From positions 53,140 to 117,139 of the forward strand of contig NZ_JAJHUO010000032.1 of the NCBI RefSeq assembly GCF_020859565.1: a stretch of 64,000 bases of DNA, written 5' to 3'. The stretch is from Saccharothrix luteola. Its GTDB lineage: Bacteria > Actinomycetota > Actinomycetes > Mycobacteriales > Pseudonocardiaceae. The notes below the pieces were generated by a model, which made no database searches, was not told where the DNA came from, and saw nothing but the letters and a program-made list of their open reading frames with translations. Every line of letters starts with the position of its first letter. The stretch's first letter is position 1. Positions 42,701 to 50,504 of this stretch are shown here, in pieces. Both the position numbers and the translations under genes were made by a program.

Positions 42701-42748
42701 GTCCTGGCGGCGGTCTCGGCGGCGGGGAGGGCCGGACATGCGGACTGA
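39743..42748 (+). CDS. NRPS protein, A-T-C
   Basis: 1001 aa from GTG. Adenylation domain about 1-480 with LIPTSGSTGEAKAVVGS (A3), VNFDPSLREL (A4), NLYGMTEGTL (A5), TLRTGDVGRRTDEG (A7), and RSGKVDRVAL (A10). Carrier domain with GLSSL, the phosphopantetheine serine at about 530. Condensation domain from about 590 with VAHHLFVDGLSLD (HHxxxDG at 719-725). The A-domain pocket (DP at the first code positions, then F, F, A, L, L, A) does not match a code I recognise, so the substrate is unknown. The gene is coupled to the PLP decarboxylase, which starts before its stop. Confidence 0.9.
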   Translation: MDWGNDGLAELLELATTGDATTAVEWRDGGLTRAELRAAVDALADLLVELGAPRTTVLLFGPLCPAYVVGLLAALRCGAVPVPVDAGLDPDRYAWTEGVARPSVLVTSDVSTVAHFRGRTDAGEVLLDAATGRVALTTSPGAPTAWRYPTPDAGYLIPTSGSTGEAKAVVGSRSGLHAFLSWFVAEFGLHAGDTCAAVTRVNFDPSLRELLAVLVAGGRLRLPEVDAQLDPRAVAEHFAAGTSTVAFLVPSLARRVADALHARSATLPDLRLAFFAGEVLPTRVVERWARLAPGAEFVNLYGMTEGTLAQLYRRGVTPTTGGAAKVVPVGRPRPGVEVRVDQPGPDGHGEVLVTSAKPALGTLADGGGSAPGTFRIDPMPATLRTGDVGRRTDEGELVIVGRLGNTLKVAGKRVSFDRLVAAVEDLPGVDQCVVVDRQGPHVFVAAPDPGALRELVLDVVKRLELPRPVVHVRAELPLLRSGKVDRVALAASVEDTPVVDAAAGRGVEDALLDLLGLDAPESFVDVGLSSLDMMDFALEVNRRFGADLSVRDCFEHRDVASLARAIERSADRTAPTGEVLGGDPGPGPYPLSTRQHAYMAITMADGNANWCNLSREIPVDRALSTAEVGAAVAELVARHDVLRLALTPDWSRQVHVDTAGRGFAVTVHESSGDHDDHRDVVQRARVEAVAELVDPTLAPAIRVALVRGRETGSVILVAHHLFVDGLSLDLLAADFRALLRGERPDDVPRQGFRGYCVATRRSPEPPAADVEHWTAFLSGVRQVELPEAPGADAQDGMLVSRPFGVACSRAAHRVAEAVGVSVFAVVLAAFERAVAEEFGLGPLSVVVPVQVREGYRTSTAGMFMSQLVVRGTGSTSLRDNARELARQVEVGTAHSAWEFDQRVEALGLAGSAGFPLSTVLFNQHPKPRGLRVRDLGSRSPRELGRKLRYQLQGELQMSAGEIALTYYYRRGIAPDGTGVVDRVHARVLAAVSAAGRAGHAD

Positions 42749-43904
42749 GGTCGCGACGATCGGCGACGACGAGGCGCGCCTGCTCGTGCACCGGGCCGGT
42801 GGCACGCCCGTGTACGCCTACAGCCGGGAGGCGCTGCGCGCGGCCGTGCGGCGGGTGCGGGCCGCGTCCGTGCGGGACGCGCACATCTACTACTCGTTGA
42901 AGGCCAACCCTCACCCCGGCGTGGTGAACTTCCTGTCCACGCTGGTGGACGGGTTCGACGTGTGCTCGACGACGGAGCTGGAAACCGCGCTCGACACGGG
43001 TACGCCGCCGGAGTCGGTGCTGTTCACGGGGCCGGCGAAATCGCGCGCCGAGGCAGCCGCCGGGCTCGCCGCCGGGGTCGCGGTCACGGTCGAGTCACCG
43101 TCCCAGGCGCGGCTCTTCGCCGACGTGGCGGCCGAGCTCGGCGTCACGGGGCGGGCCGTGGTCCGGCTCAACACGCCCTATCCCCCGCGCGCCGCCGGCG
43201 GGCCGGTGTCGCCCAACCAGTTCGGGGTGTCCGCGGCGGACTACGACGAGGTCGCGGCCGTCCTGCGCGGGTCGCCGGTGGAGTTGGCCGGGTTGCAGGT
43301 GTTCTGGGGCTCGCAGTACTTCGACGCCGACGTGATCCTGGCGGCGCGGAAGGCGGCGTGGGAACGCGCGGCCGAGCTCGCGGCACGGCGGGGTGGCCCG
43401 TTCGGGTTCCTCTCGCTCGGCGGCGGCATCGCCATGCCGTGGCGCGACGGCGAGCCGGACGTGGACTGGGCGGGGCTGGGAGCGGCCGGCCTCGCGCCGG
43501 TTCGGGACCGCCCGGCGGAGGTCGTGGCGTGCGAGTACGGCCGGTCCGTCGTCGGCCCGGCGGGCAGCCTGATCACCACCGTGCTGGACGTCAAGGTGAT
43601 CGACGGTCGGCGGTACGTGCTGGTCGACGCGGGGATGAACCACGTGATGATCGCCAGTCGGCTGGTGGCGGGGTCGGGCCGGGGTGAGCCCTCGGTGCGG
43701 GCGGTCGGGGCGGGCGGGGCGGTCGGGCGCGCGCACGTGACCGGACCGCTGTGCTCGCAGCTCGACGTGCTGGCGGAGGACGTGCCGCTGCCCGAGGTGG
43801 TGGTCGGCGACCTCCTGGTGTTCTCCGGGGTCGGCGCCTACGGGCCGTCGTTCAGCCCGGCCGGGTTCCTGAGCCGTGATCCGGTCCGAGAGGTCGTGCA
43901 CTGA
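42738..43904 (+). CDS. Alanine-racemase-fold PLP decarboxylase (LysA/ODC/BtrK-like)
   Basis: 388 aa from ATG at 42738, overlapping the NRPS gene by 11 nt. The fold-III decarboxylase motifs are present: IYYSLKANPHPGVVNFL (PLP lysine near residue 58), FDVCSTTELETAL, LNTPYPPRAAGGPVSPNQFG, FLSLGGGIAMPW (glycine loop) and CEYGRSVVGPAG, LVDAGMNHVMIASRL. Relatives remove a carboxyl group from diaminopimelate, ornithine or a carrier-bound glutamate (BtrK of butirosin). Its place between two NRPS genes suggests it decarboxylates a carrier-bound or free amino acid of this pathway. Confidence 0.85.
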   Translation: MRTEVATIGDDEARLLVHRAGGTPVYAYSREALRAAVRRVRAASVRDAHIYYSLKANPHPGVVNFLSTLVDGFDVCSTTELETALDTGTPPESVLFTGPAKSRAEAAAGLAAGVAVTVESPSQARLFADVAAELGVTGRAVVRLNTPYPPRAAGGPVSPNQFGVSAADYDEVAAVLRGSPVELAGLQVFWGSQYFDADVILAARKAAWERAAELAARRGGPFGFLSLGGGIAMPWRDGEPDVDWAGLGAAGLAPVRDRPAEVVACEYGRSVVGPAGSLITTVLDVKVIDGRRYVLVDAGMNHVMIASRLVAGSGRGEPSVRAVGAGGAVGRAHVTGPLCSQLDVLAEDVPLPEVVVGDLLVFSGVGAYGPSFSPAGFLSRDPVREVVH

Positions 43905-43905
43905 G

Positions 43906-46900
43906 ATGATCACGGGTGTCGAGGCGCTGAGCCCGATCCAGCGCGCCTACCTCGTCGGCGACCAGGACGGGCTGGAGCTGCGCGGTCCGGCGCGCTACTA
44001 CCTGGCGTGCGACCTGAGCCCGGAGCACGTGCCGGGCATCGGGGCGCGGCTGGACCGGCTCGTGCGCGCCAACGACGTGCTGCGGACCCGGGTGGGCGCG
44101 GACCTGGCGCTGTCGCCTGCCGGAGAGGCCGTGGTCGAGGTCGACCTCCGGCCGGTGGCGGACGCCGACTTGGCGGCGGCCGACGACGCGGTGCGCCGTG
44201 AGCTGACCTCCGACGGGTTCGGCTTCGGCGAGTGGCCGCAGTTGCGGGTCGTGGTCGTGCACAGCGCCCGGCGGGCGAGCCTGCACCTGTGCTACGCGCT
44301 GTGGTTGATGGACGCCGCGTCGCTCGGTCTGTTCCTGGCCGGGTTGGTCTCGGACCAGGTGTGCCCGACCGGCGACGCCCCTGCCCCGGTGCGCCGGCGG
44401 TCGGCTCGTGACGAGCGGTTCTGGCGCGAGCGCGCGGCCACGCTGCCCGGCCCGGCGGAACTCCCGCTGCGGCCGACGTGGCGGCAGTCGGGCCCGGCCG
44501 TCGCGCACCGCGTGGTGACCTTCGACGCGGCGACCGCGGACCGGATCGCCAAGACCGCCCGCCACCACGGGCTCACGCCGCCGATGGTGTACCTCGCCGT
44601 TTACGGGTCCGTGCTCGGGCAGCTCGGTGGCGAGGCGGCGCACACGATCACGGTGCTGCACTCGCAGCGGTCGGCGACCTCCGGTCTGGGCAATCACGGC
44701 AACACCATGCCGTTGGCGATCCCGGCCACCGCCGGCACGAGCTTCCTCGACCTCGCCCGCGCGGTGCAGCGGACGTACCTGACCCAGGCGATGCGCGGTT
44801 CGCTCAGCGGTGCGGAGATCGTGCGGCTGGGTGATCCCGACGGCGACCCGCGGCGCCTGCCCCACCCGTTCGCCTTCACGTCCCTGGAGGTCGACGGGCT
44901 GGGCGAGGCGGACCTCGGTCTGCGCCGGCGGTGGGACGAGGTGCAACTGCGGGTGCCGCAGGTGCTGATCGACCACCAGGTGGTGCTGGAGTCGGACGGT
45001 GAGGTCCGGCTGGGCTTCGACTGGCGGGCCGACGCGTTCGACGAGGGTTTCGTGGAGGACTTCGTCGACCGCTGCGCGGACCTGGTGCGGGCCTTGGCCG
45101 ATGACCCGCTTCACCCGGTGCCCTCGGGGAGCGACGTCCTGGATCAGTCGGACGGGCGAATAACGCAACCTGTGACAACCCCAACCGCATTTCTCACGTT
45201 AGCCGGTGAATACGGCCCCGGCGGCGGCGAGGCGTGGACGTGCGTACCGCAGCGCACCCCTGCGCCCCAGGCGCCGCGGGCCAGCGGGACGGGACGGGAG
45301 GTGCGGCCCGAGGGAGCTCTGCGGTCGGGCGGGGTCGCGCGGCCCGAGCGCGCGGTGGGACCCGGCGCGATGTCGCGGCCGGGCGGGATGGCGCGGCCGG
45401 GTGGGATGGCGCGGCCGGGTGGGAGGGTCGTTGATGCGCTGCACGAGCGGGTGCTGCGCGTTGCGGCCGAGCGCCCCCACGCGCCCGCCGTCCACGACGA
45501 GAACGGCACGCTGAGCTACGCCGACCTCGTCGAGCGGGCCGGTGGGGTGGCCGACGCGCTGCTCGCCTCCGGCGCGCGGCCTGGTGACCACGTCGCGGTC
45601 CACCTGCCGCGCGGACGCGACCAGGTGGTCGCGGTCCTGGGCGCGCTGCTGGCGGGCTGCGTCTACGTGCCGCTGGACCACGGCGTGCCGGACGGCCGCC
45701 TCGACGGCATCGCGCGCCGCGCGGGCGTGAAGTTCGCCGTCACGGTGGCGGGAGCGGCGGCCGGCTGGGAAGCCCGAGGCGCTTGCCCGCTGCTCGTGCC
45801 GCAGAACGCCGGCCCCAGCAGCCGCAGCGCCCGGCCGGATGGGTGGCCAACCGCGTACGTGATCTTCACGTCCGGCTCGACCGGGGAGCCCAAGGGCGTC
45901 GTCATCAGCCACGCGGCGGCGGTCAACACGATCGACGCGGTCAACGACGTGCTGGGCCTGGGCGACACCGACAGCGTGCTCTCGGTCTCCTCCATCGGCT
46001 TCGACCTGTCCGTGTACGACATCTTCGGCCCCCTCCTGCGCGGCGGGTCGGTGGTGATGCTGTCCGAGCGGACCGCGCGCGACCCGGCGGCGTGGGCCCG
46101 GTTGATCGACCGGCACGCGGTGACGGTCTGGAACTCGGCGCCGGCGCTGGCCTCGCTGCTGGCGGAAGAGGGTGCGGCCACGCCGTCGGTCCGGGCGTTC
46201 ATGCTCAGCGGCGACTGGATCCCGCTGACCCTGCCGCACGCGCTGGAACGCCTGGCGCCCGGCGCGGAGGTCGTCAGCCTCGGCGGCGCGACGGAGGGCG
46301 CGATCTGGTCGATCCACCACCGGATCACCGACGCCGACCGCACCGGCCGCTCGATCCCGTACGGCACGCCGCTGCGCGGCCAGGACGTCCTCGTCCTCGA
46401 CGCCGCACGGCGGGTGTGCCCCGACTGGCAGGTCGGCGACCTCCACATCGCCGGCGCCGGGGTGGCGGACGGCTACCTCAACGACCCCGAGCGCACCTCG
46501 GCCGCGTTCTTCGACGACCCCGAGCACGGCTGGGTCTACCGCACCGGCGACCGCGGCCGGCGGTTCCCCGGTGGCGTGGTGGAGTTCCTGGGCCGCACCG
46601 ACACCCAGGTCAAGATCAACGGCCACCGGGTGGAGCTCGGCGAGGTCGAGCACCTGCTCGAAGGCCTGCCCGCCGTGCACGGCTGCGCCGCCTGCGTGCG
46701 CGGCGAGGGCCGGCGCAAGCGGATCGTCGCCTTCGTCAGCCTCGCGCCGGACGCGCCGACCACGTGGCGCGAGGAGGCCTACGCCGCGCTCCGCAACGCC
46801 CTGCCGCAGTACATGGTGCCGGACGTCCTCGCCGAACTGGACGAGATCCCGCTGACCGCCAACGGGAAGGTCGACCGCCGGAAGCTGGGCGCGCTGGCAC

Positions 46901-47871
46901 TGGACGACGCGCCCGACCCGACGGCGACGCCGCAACCGCGCGACCTCGTCGGGCACGAGGTCGCGGCCTGCTGGCAGGAGGTGCTGGGCGAACCGCCGGG
47001 CGAGGGCGGCTTCTTCGAGGCGGGCGGCGGTTCGTACGACGTGATCCGGCTGCTGTCCCTGCTGCGCGCCAGGTTCGGGTACGCCGTGTCATTCGGCGAC
47101 TTCATGGTCGACCCGACCGTCGCGGGCCTGGCCGCACGGTGCCGGCAGGCGCGTCCGGCGGAGCAGACGATCTGGGCCTACCAACCGCGTGCCGCGGCGG
47201 CACCGCGGCTGCGACTGGTCCTCTTCCCCCCGGTGGGCGGCGGGGTGTCCTGCTACTCCCCCCTGATCCGCGACCTGCCGGTGGACGTCGAGGCGCACGT
47301 CGTCGGCTTCGACGCACCGCAACCCGACGACGCGCTGACGTTGACCGACCTGGCGCGCCGCTGCCTGGAGCGGCTGCCCGCCGACGTCCGGTCCGGTGAC
47401 GTGCCGCTCGTGCTGGGCGGGTGGTCGTTCGGTGGCGCGCTGGCCTTCGAGGCGGCACGCCTGTGCGGCGAGGAGGTGGCACGAGTGGTGGTGGTCGACA
47501 CGCCGGTGTCGGCGGGGTCGCGGGGCTTCGACGAGCCGTCGCTCGGCGGGTTCGCCGCGGACGTGCTGGAGACCAGCGGTGTGGCGGTCGACGCGGAGCA
47601 GGTGGCCGCGGACCCGACGTTGGCGAACAGGTTCGAGGTGTACCGCCAGAACCTGGCGCTGCTGCGCGGGTGGACGCCGGCAGCGGCCGGGGCGTCAAGA
47701 GCGCCGGTCGTGGAGTGCCGCGCGGAACGGCGCCCGGCCGAGCGCGACGCCGACGCCTGGAGCCGGGTGGCGGAGGTGGCGGACGTGGTGGTCCTGGAGG
47801 GCGGGCACTTCGACGTGTTCGGTGGCGACAACGCCCGCTCGGTGCTCGCGGCGATCAGGGGTGTGCGGTGA
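43906..47871 (+). CDS. NRPS protein, Cy-like condensation / A (near-Cys code) / T / TE
   Basis: 1321 aa from ATG. Residues 1-430 are a condensation domain of heterocyclisation type: LSPIQRAYLVGDQDG start, and LCYALWLMDAASL (Asp136) in place of DxxxxDxxS, with the first aspartate lost. After a linker with a three-fold RPGG repeat (about 485-510) comes the A domain: FTSGSTGEPKGVVIS, FDLSVYDIFG (residues 699-708), WNSAPAL, MLSGDWI, SLGGATEGAIW; the pocket reads D-L-Y-N-M-S-L-I-W, one change from the cysteine code. Carrier serine 1043 (GGGSYD), thioesterase with GGWSFGG (Ser1174) and a late GGHFDVFGG histidine. Product release of a cysteine-derived, possibly thiazoline, unit is inferred. Confidence 0.9.
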   Translation: MITGVEALSPIQRAYLVGDQDGLELRGPARYYLACDLSPEHVPGIGARLDRLVRANDVLRTRVGADLALSPAGEAVVEVDLRPVADADLAAADDAVRRELTSDGFGFGEWPQLRVVVVHSARRASLHLCYALWLMDAASLGLFLAGLVSDQVCPTGDAPAPVRRRSARDERFWRERAATLPGPAELPLRPTWRQSGPAVAHRVVTFDAATADRIAKTARHHGLTPPMVYLAVYGSVLGQLGGEAAHTITVLHSQRSATSGLGNHGNTMPLAIPATAGTSFLDLARAVQRTYLTQAMRGSLSGAEIVRLGDPDGDPRRLPHPFAFTSLEVDGLGEADLGLRRRWDEVQLRVPQVLIDHQVVLESDGEVRLGFDWRADAFDEGFVEDFVDRCADLVRALADDPLHPVPSGSDVLDQSDGRITQPVTTPTAFLTLAGEYGPGGGEAWTCVPQRTPAPQAPRASGTGREVRPEGALRSGGVARPERAVGPGAMSRPGGMARPGGMARPGGRVVDALHERVLRVAAERPHAPAVHDENGTLSYADLVERAGGVADALLASGARPGDHVAVHLPRGRDQVVAVLGALLAGCVYVPLDHGVPDGRLDGIARRAGVKFAVTVAGAAAGWEARGACPLLVPQNAGPSSRSARPDGWPTAYVIFTSGSTGEPKGVVISHAAAVNTIDAVNDVLGLGDTDSVLSVSSIGFDLSVYDIFGPLLRGGSVVMLSERTARDPAAWARLIDRHAVTVWNSAPALASLLAEEGAATPSVRAFMLSGDWIPLTLPHALERLAPGAEVVSLGGATEGAIWSIHHRITDADRTGRSIPYGTPLRGQDVLVLDAARRVCPDWQVGDLHIAGAGVADGYLNDPERTSAAFFDDPEHGWVYRTGDRGRRFPGGVVEFLGRTDTQVKINGHRVELGEVEHLLEGLPAVHGCAACVRGEGRRKRIVAFVSLAPDAPTTWREEAYAALRNALPQYMVPDVLAELDEIPLTANGKVDRRKLGALALDDAPDPTATPQPRDLVGHEVAACWQEVLGEPPGEGGFFEAGGGSYDVIRLLSLLRARFGYAVSFGDFMVDPTVAGLAARCRQARPAEQTIWAYQPRAAAAPRLRLVLFPPVGGGVSCYSPLIRDLPVDVEAHVVGFDAPQPDDALTLTDLARRCLERLPADVRSGDVPLVLGGWSFGGALAFEAARLCGEEVARVVVVDTPVSAGSRGFDEPSLGGFAADVLETSGVAVDAEQVAADPTLANRFEVYRQNLALLRGWTPAAAGASRAPVVECRAERRPAERDADAWSRVAEVADVVVLEGGHFDVFGGDNARSVLAAIRGVR
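45364..45425 (+). repeat. In-frame tandem repeat in the NRPS linker
   Basis: About 18-bp units of the form ATGGCGCGGCCGGGTGGG occur three times in a row, encoding M-[SA]-R-P-G-G repeats between the condensation and adenylation domains. Units differ by only a few bases, so the expansion looks recent. The preceding 100 bases are similarly R/P/G-rich. Confidence 0.7.
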
Positions 47872-48113
47872 TGGCGGTGGACGTGCGTGGCGCGATCGTC
47901 CGGGAGTTGGGTGCCCGCGGGTTCACCCTGTCCGGTGACGAGCACGAGGTGGACCTGATCAGCGCCGGGGTGAACTCGGCGACGCTGATCCAGGCCCTGT
48001 CCGCGTTGGAGGAGGTCTTCGACGTCGACCTCGACACCGAGCGGCTGTTCTCGGCGCGCGTGACCGTGACCCGCTTGGAGGCGGAGATCACGCGCGCCTT
48101 GGCGTCGCCGTGA
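47871..48113 (+). CDS. Stand-alone peptidyl/acyl carrier protein
   Basis: 80 aa, ATG sharing one base with the NRPS stop (TGATG). The phosphopantetheine attachment serine is in LISAGVNSATLIQALSALEE (residue about 38), and the rest is four-helix in pattern (MAVDVRGAIVRELGARGFTL, LFSARVTVTRLEAEI). Family carrier proteins hold acyl or aminoacyl groups as thioesters. It is the last gene of the operon and the natural partner of the AMP ligase and acyl-CoA dehydrogenase at the operon start. Confidence 0.8.
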   Translation: MAVDVRGAIVRELGARGFTLSGDEHEVDLISAGVNSATLIQALSALEEVFDVDLDTERLFSARVTVTRLEAEITRALASP

Positions 48114-48124
48114 ACGGGCCGTCG

Positions 48125-49282
48125 TCAGGTCGTGTAGTCGGCGTTGATCCGGACGTAGCCCTCGGTGAGGTCGCAGCCGTACACGGTGAACGCGCCGTCG
48201 GCGATGCCCAGGTCGATGTTGATCACGACCTCGTCGGCGCCGAGGTACTTGGCCGCGCGCTCCAGCAGCGCGTCGCTCGGCTCCTCGGGGTGCATGGGCA
48301 GGTCGTCGAAGAGGATGCGGACGTTCTCGGGGACGATGTCGGTCTCGTCCTCGAGCTTGCCGATCGCCATGGCGATGCGGCCCCAGTTCGGGTCGCAGCC
48401 GTGCACGGCGGTCTTGACCAGCGGCGAGTTGACGACGCTCTTGCCGACGAGCTTGGCCTGCGCGTCGTCGCGGGCGCCGGTGACGCGCACCTCGATCAGC
48501 TTGCTCGCGCCCTCGCCGTCGGAGGCGATGTCCCGCACGAGGTGCAGCGCGCACTCGTAGAGGGCCTGCTCGAACTCGGCGGTGTCGACGGGGCCGGCCA
48601 GGCCGTTGGCGAAGATCGCCGCCGTGTCGCTGGTCGAGGTGTCGGTGTCGATGCTCAGCGCGTTGAACGTGCGGTCGACGACGCGGCGGAACGCGGCGTC
48701 CAGCTCGGCGCCGTCGATGTCGGCGTCGGTGAAGAAGAACGCGAGCATGGTGGCCATGTTCGGCTCGATCATGCCGACGCCCTTGGCGATGCCGACGAGC
48801 ACCGCGTCGCCGACGCGGACGTGGCAGGTCTTCGGGCGGGTGTCGGTGGTCATGATCGCCGTCGCGGCGCGTTCGTAGTCGGCCTCGGGGAACGGCCACG
48901 TCAGCGCGTCGAGGTTGGCGCGGATGCTCTCCATCGGGTAGGGCCGGCCGATCACGCCGGTCGAGCCGATGACGACCTCTTCCGGCGCCACACCGGCGAT
49001 CTCGGCCACGCGCCGGCGCACCTCGACGGCGTGGGCGGCGCCCGTCCGCCCGGTGGCGACGTTGGCGTTGCGCGAGAGCACCACCATGCCCCGGCAGTGG
49101 CCGGTCGCCGCGGACTCGCGGCTCAGGACCACGCTGGGGCCGGCGAACCGCGACTTGGTGAACACCGCGGCCGACCGCGCCGGCACCTCCGAGACCACGG
49201 CGGCGAAGTCGTCGCCGACGTCCTTCAGCCCCATGTTCTTCGTGATCCCGCGAAAGCCCCGCGGCACCGCCGTCTCCGTCAT
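48125..49282 (-). CDS. argJ: Ornithine/glutamate N-acetyltransferase (ArgJ family)
   Basis: 385 aa from ATG at 49282. ArgJ motifs are intact: PRGFRGITKNMGLKD, FTKSRFAGPSVVLSR, EVVIGSTGVIGRPYPM, GVGMIEPNMATMLAFFFTDA (self-cleavage site before the nucleophile Thr), SCDP-like HGCDPNWGRIAM and a C-terminal INADYTT. ArgJ moves acetyl from N-acetylornithine to glutamate, giving ornithine. No other arginine genes are near, so it is probably a cluster copy like the OAT of the clavulanate cluster. Ornithine could feed pyrroline-5-carboxylate, the substrate of the adjacent CarB. It is convergent to the carrier protein gene and divergent from carB. Confidence 0.9.
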   Translation of the reverse strand: MTETAVPRGFRGITKNMGLKDVGDDFAAVVSEVPARSAAVFTKSRFAGPSVVLSRESAATGHCRGMVVLSRNANVATGRTGAAHAVEVRRRVAEIAGVAPEEVVIGSTGVIGRPYPMESIRANLDALTWPFPEADYERAATAIMTTDTRPKTCHVRVGDAVLVGIAKGVGMIEPNMATMLAFFFTDADIDGAELDAAFRRVVDRTFNALSIDTDTSTSDTAAIFANGLAGPVDTAEFEQALYECALHLVRDIASDGEGASKLIEVRVTGARDDAQAKLVGKSVVNSPLVKTAVHGCDPNWGRIAMAIGKLEDETDIVPENVRILFDDLPMHPEEPSDALLERAAKYLGADEVVINIDLGIADGAFTVYGCDLTEGYVRINADYTT

Positions 49283-49724
49283 GGACACCTCAGATCTGCT
49301 CGTGTGCGGCCACCCCGCCCAATGGATGGGCATACCTTACACTGCATAGTCAACATGCGCTCTGTCGACAGAGCCCGGAGCCTGCCGCCCCCGCGTTGCA
49401 TAACTATCCACAACGCCCACGTCACACGATCGGGTGAGTCGGCCGCGTCTCCCACGATCCGGGAGGTTTCCGGCCGCGCATTGCCCCCGCGGCGCGCGCT
49501 GCGCGACGCCGGCCTCCGCGCGCGGACGTCGGGGGACGCGTGGCGGGGGCACTGGGGGCATCAGCGCTTCGGCTTGCGCGACAAGGGTTTCCCACCGCGG
49601 ATCGCGGCACGTCCGCCGTCCGCGTCCCACGCCGTCCGGGCGAGCCAACCCGGACCGACGACACGGCGGTGTTCCGGTTTCCCCGCCGTGCGCTCTTTTC
49701 CCTTCCCGTGGAGGACGGTCGGCT
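49283..49724. promoter_or_regulatory. Divergent argJ-carB promoter region
   Basis: 442 bases without a supported gene. It includes a perfect 16-bp palindrome GCTCTGTCGACAGAGC at 49359-49374, a relatively AT-rich stretch just before it (CATACCTTACACTGCATAGT), and a GGAGG ribosome site at about 49710 for carB. Long reading frames through this region have no plausible ribosome site or protein character. Confidence 0.55.
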
Positions 49725-50504
49725 ATGACAAGTCTTGACACCTCGGCCAGAGAGACGTTCGCCGTGCACGCGCACGACGGCGTCGTGCGGATCGCCTTCG
49801 ACGGCACGCACCGGTCCAACGCCATGAGCAGCGCCCGGATGCGGGCCCTCACCGAGATCCTGCGCGAGGTGGAGGCCGACGACGACGTCGCGGCCGTGGT
49901 GCTGCACGGCGGCGAGGGCAACTCCTTCGCGGTCGGCGGCGACTTCCACGAGGTCAGCCACTTCTCCGGCGGTGACGAGGTCGACCACTGGATCGACAGC
50001 ATCACCGACCTCTACGTCGCGAGCTTGGAGATCACCAAGCCGACCGTGGCCGCGATCGAGGGCTACGCCATCGGCATCGGCCTGCAGCTCGCGCTGACGT
50101 GCGACTTCCGCGTCGGCGCGGACACGTCGGTGCTGCGGATGCCGGAGTTCCAGCTCGGCATCGCGTGCAACTTCGGCGCCTACATGCTGGAGCGCTCGGT
50201 CGGGCGGCACGTCATGCAGAACATGCTGCTGTCGTGCGAGGAATGGCCCGCGGAACGCGCGCTGGGCGACGGGCTGCTGCACCAGGTGGCGCCCGCGGCG
50301 GAGGTGTCGGCCACGGCTCTGGCGCGGGCCGCCGCGTTCGCCGAGTACAACCCGGTCGCGGTGCGCGGCACCAAACCGCAGATGAACGGCGACTACGTCG
50401 AGGGGTTGCACGTGCTGCGGGAGACCGCGAAGAAGTCGCACCGCGCCGGGTTCGCCTCCGGTCGCCCGCAGGAGCGGATGCGCCGCATCGTGGGGCAGGC
50501 GTGA
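49725..50504 (+). CDS. carB: Carboxymethylproline synthase (CarB/ThnE-type crotonase)
   Basis: 259 aa from ATG 49725. It belongs to the crotonase fold: FAVGGDFHEVSHF (oxyanion region), WIDSITDLYVASLEITKPTV, AAIEGYAIGIGLQLALTCDF, MPEFQLGIACNFGAYML. The GGDF-(N/H)EV and WID-DLY-KPT-GYAIG order matches CarB from Pectobacterium as I recall it. CarB joins malonyl-CoA to pyrroline-5-carboxylate to give carboxymethylproline, the first carbapenem step. First gene of carB-carA-carC; its stop overlaps the carA GTG. Confidence 0.9.
   Translation: MTSLDTSARETFAVHAHDGVVRIAFDGTHRSNAMSSARMRALTEILREVEADDDVAAVVLHGGEGNSFAVGGDFHEVSHFSGGDEVDHWIDSITDLYVASLEITKPTVAAIEGYAIGIGLQLALTCDFRVGADTSVLRMPEFQLGIACNFGAYMLERSVGRHVMQNMLLSCEEWPAERALGDGLLHQVAPAAEVSATALARAAAFAEYNPVAVRGTKPQMNGDYVEGLHVLRETAKKSHRAGFASGRPQERMRRIVGQA

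Noticed and set aside
39215..42805. A 1196-codon open frame on the minus strand across the A-T-C NRPS gene
   Set aside because: It is the antisense shadow of a clear NRPS gene; composition is Arg/Pro/His-rich with no domain, a usual effect of very high GC.
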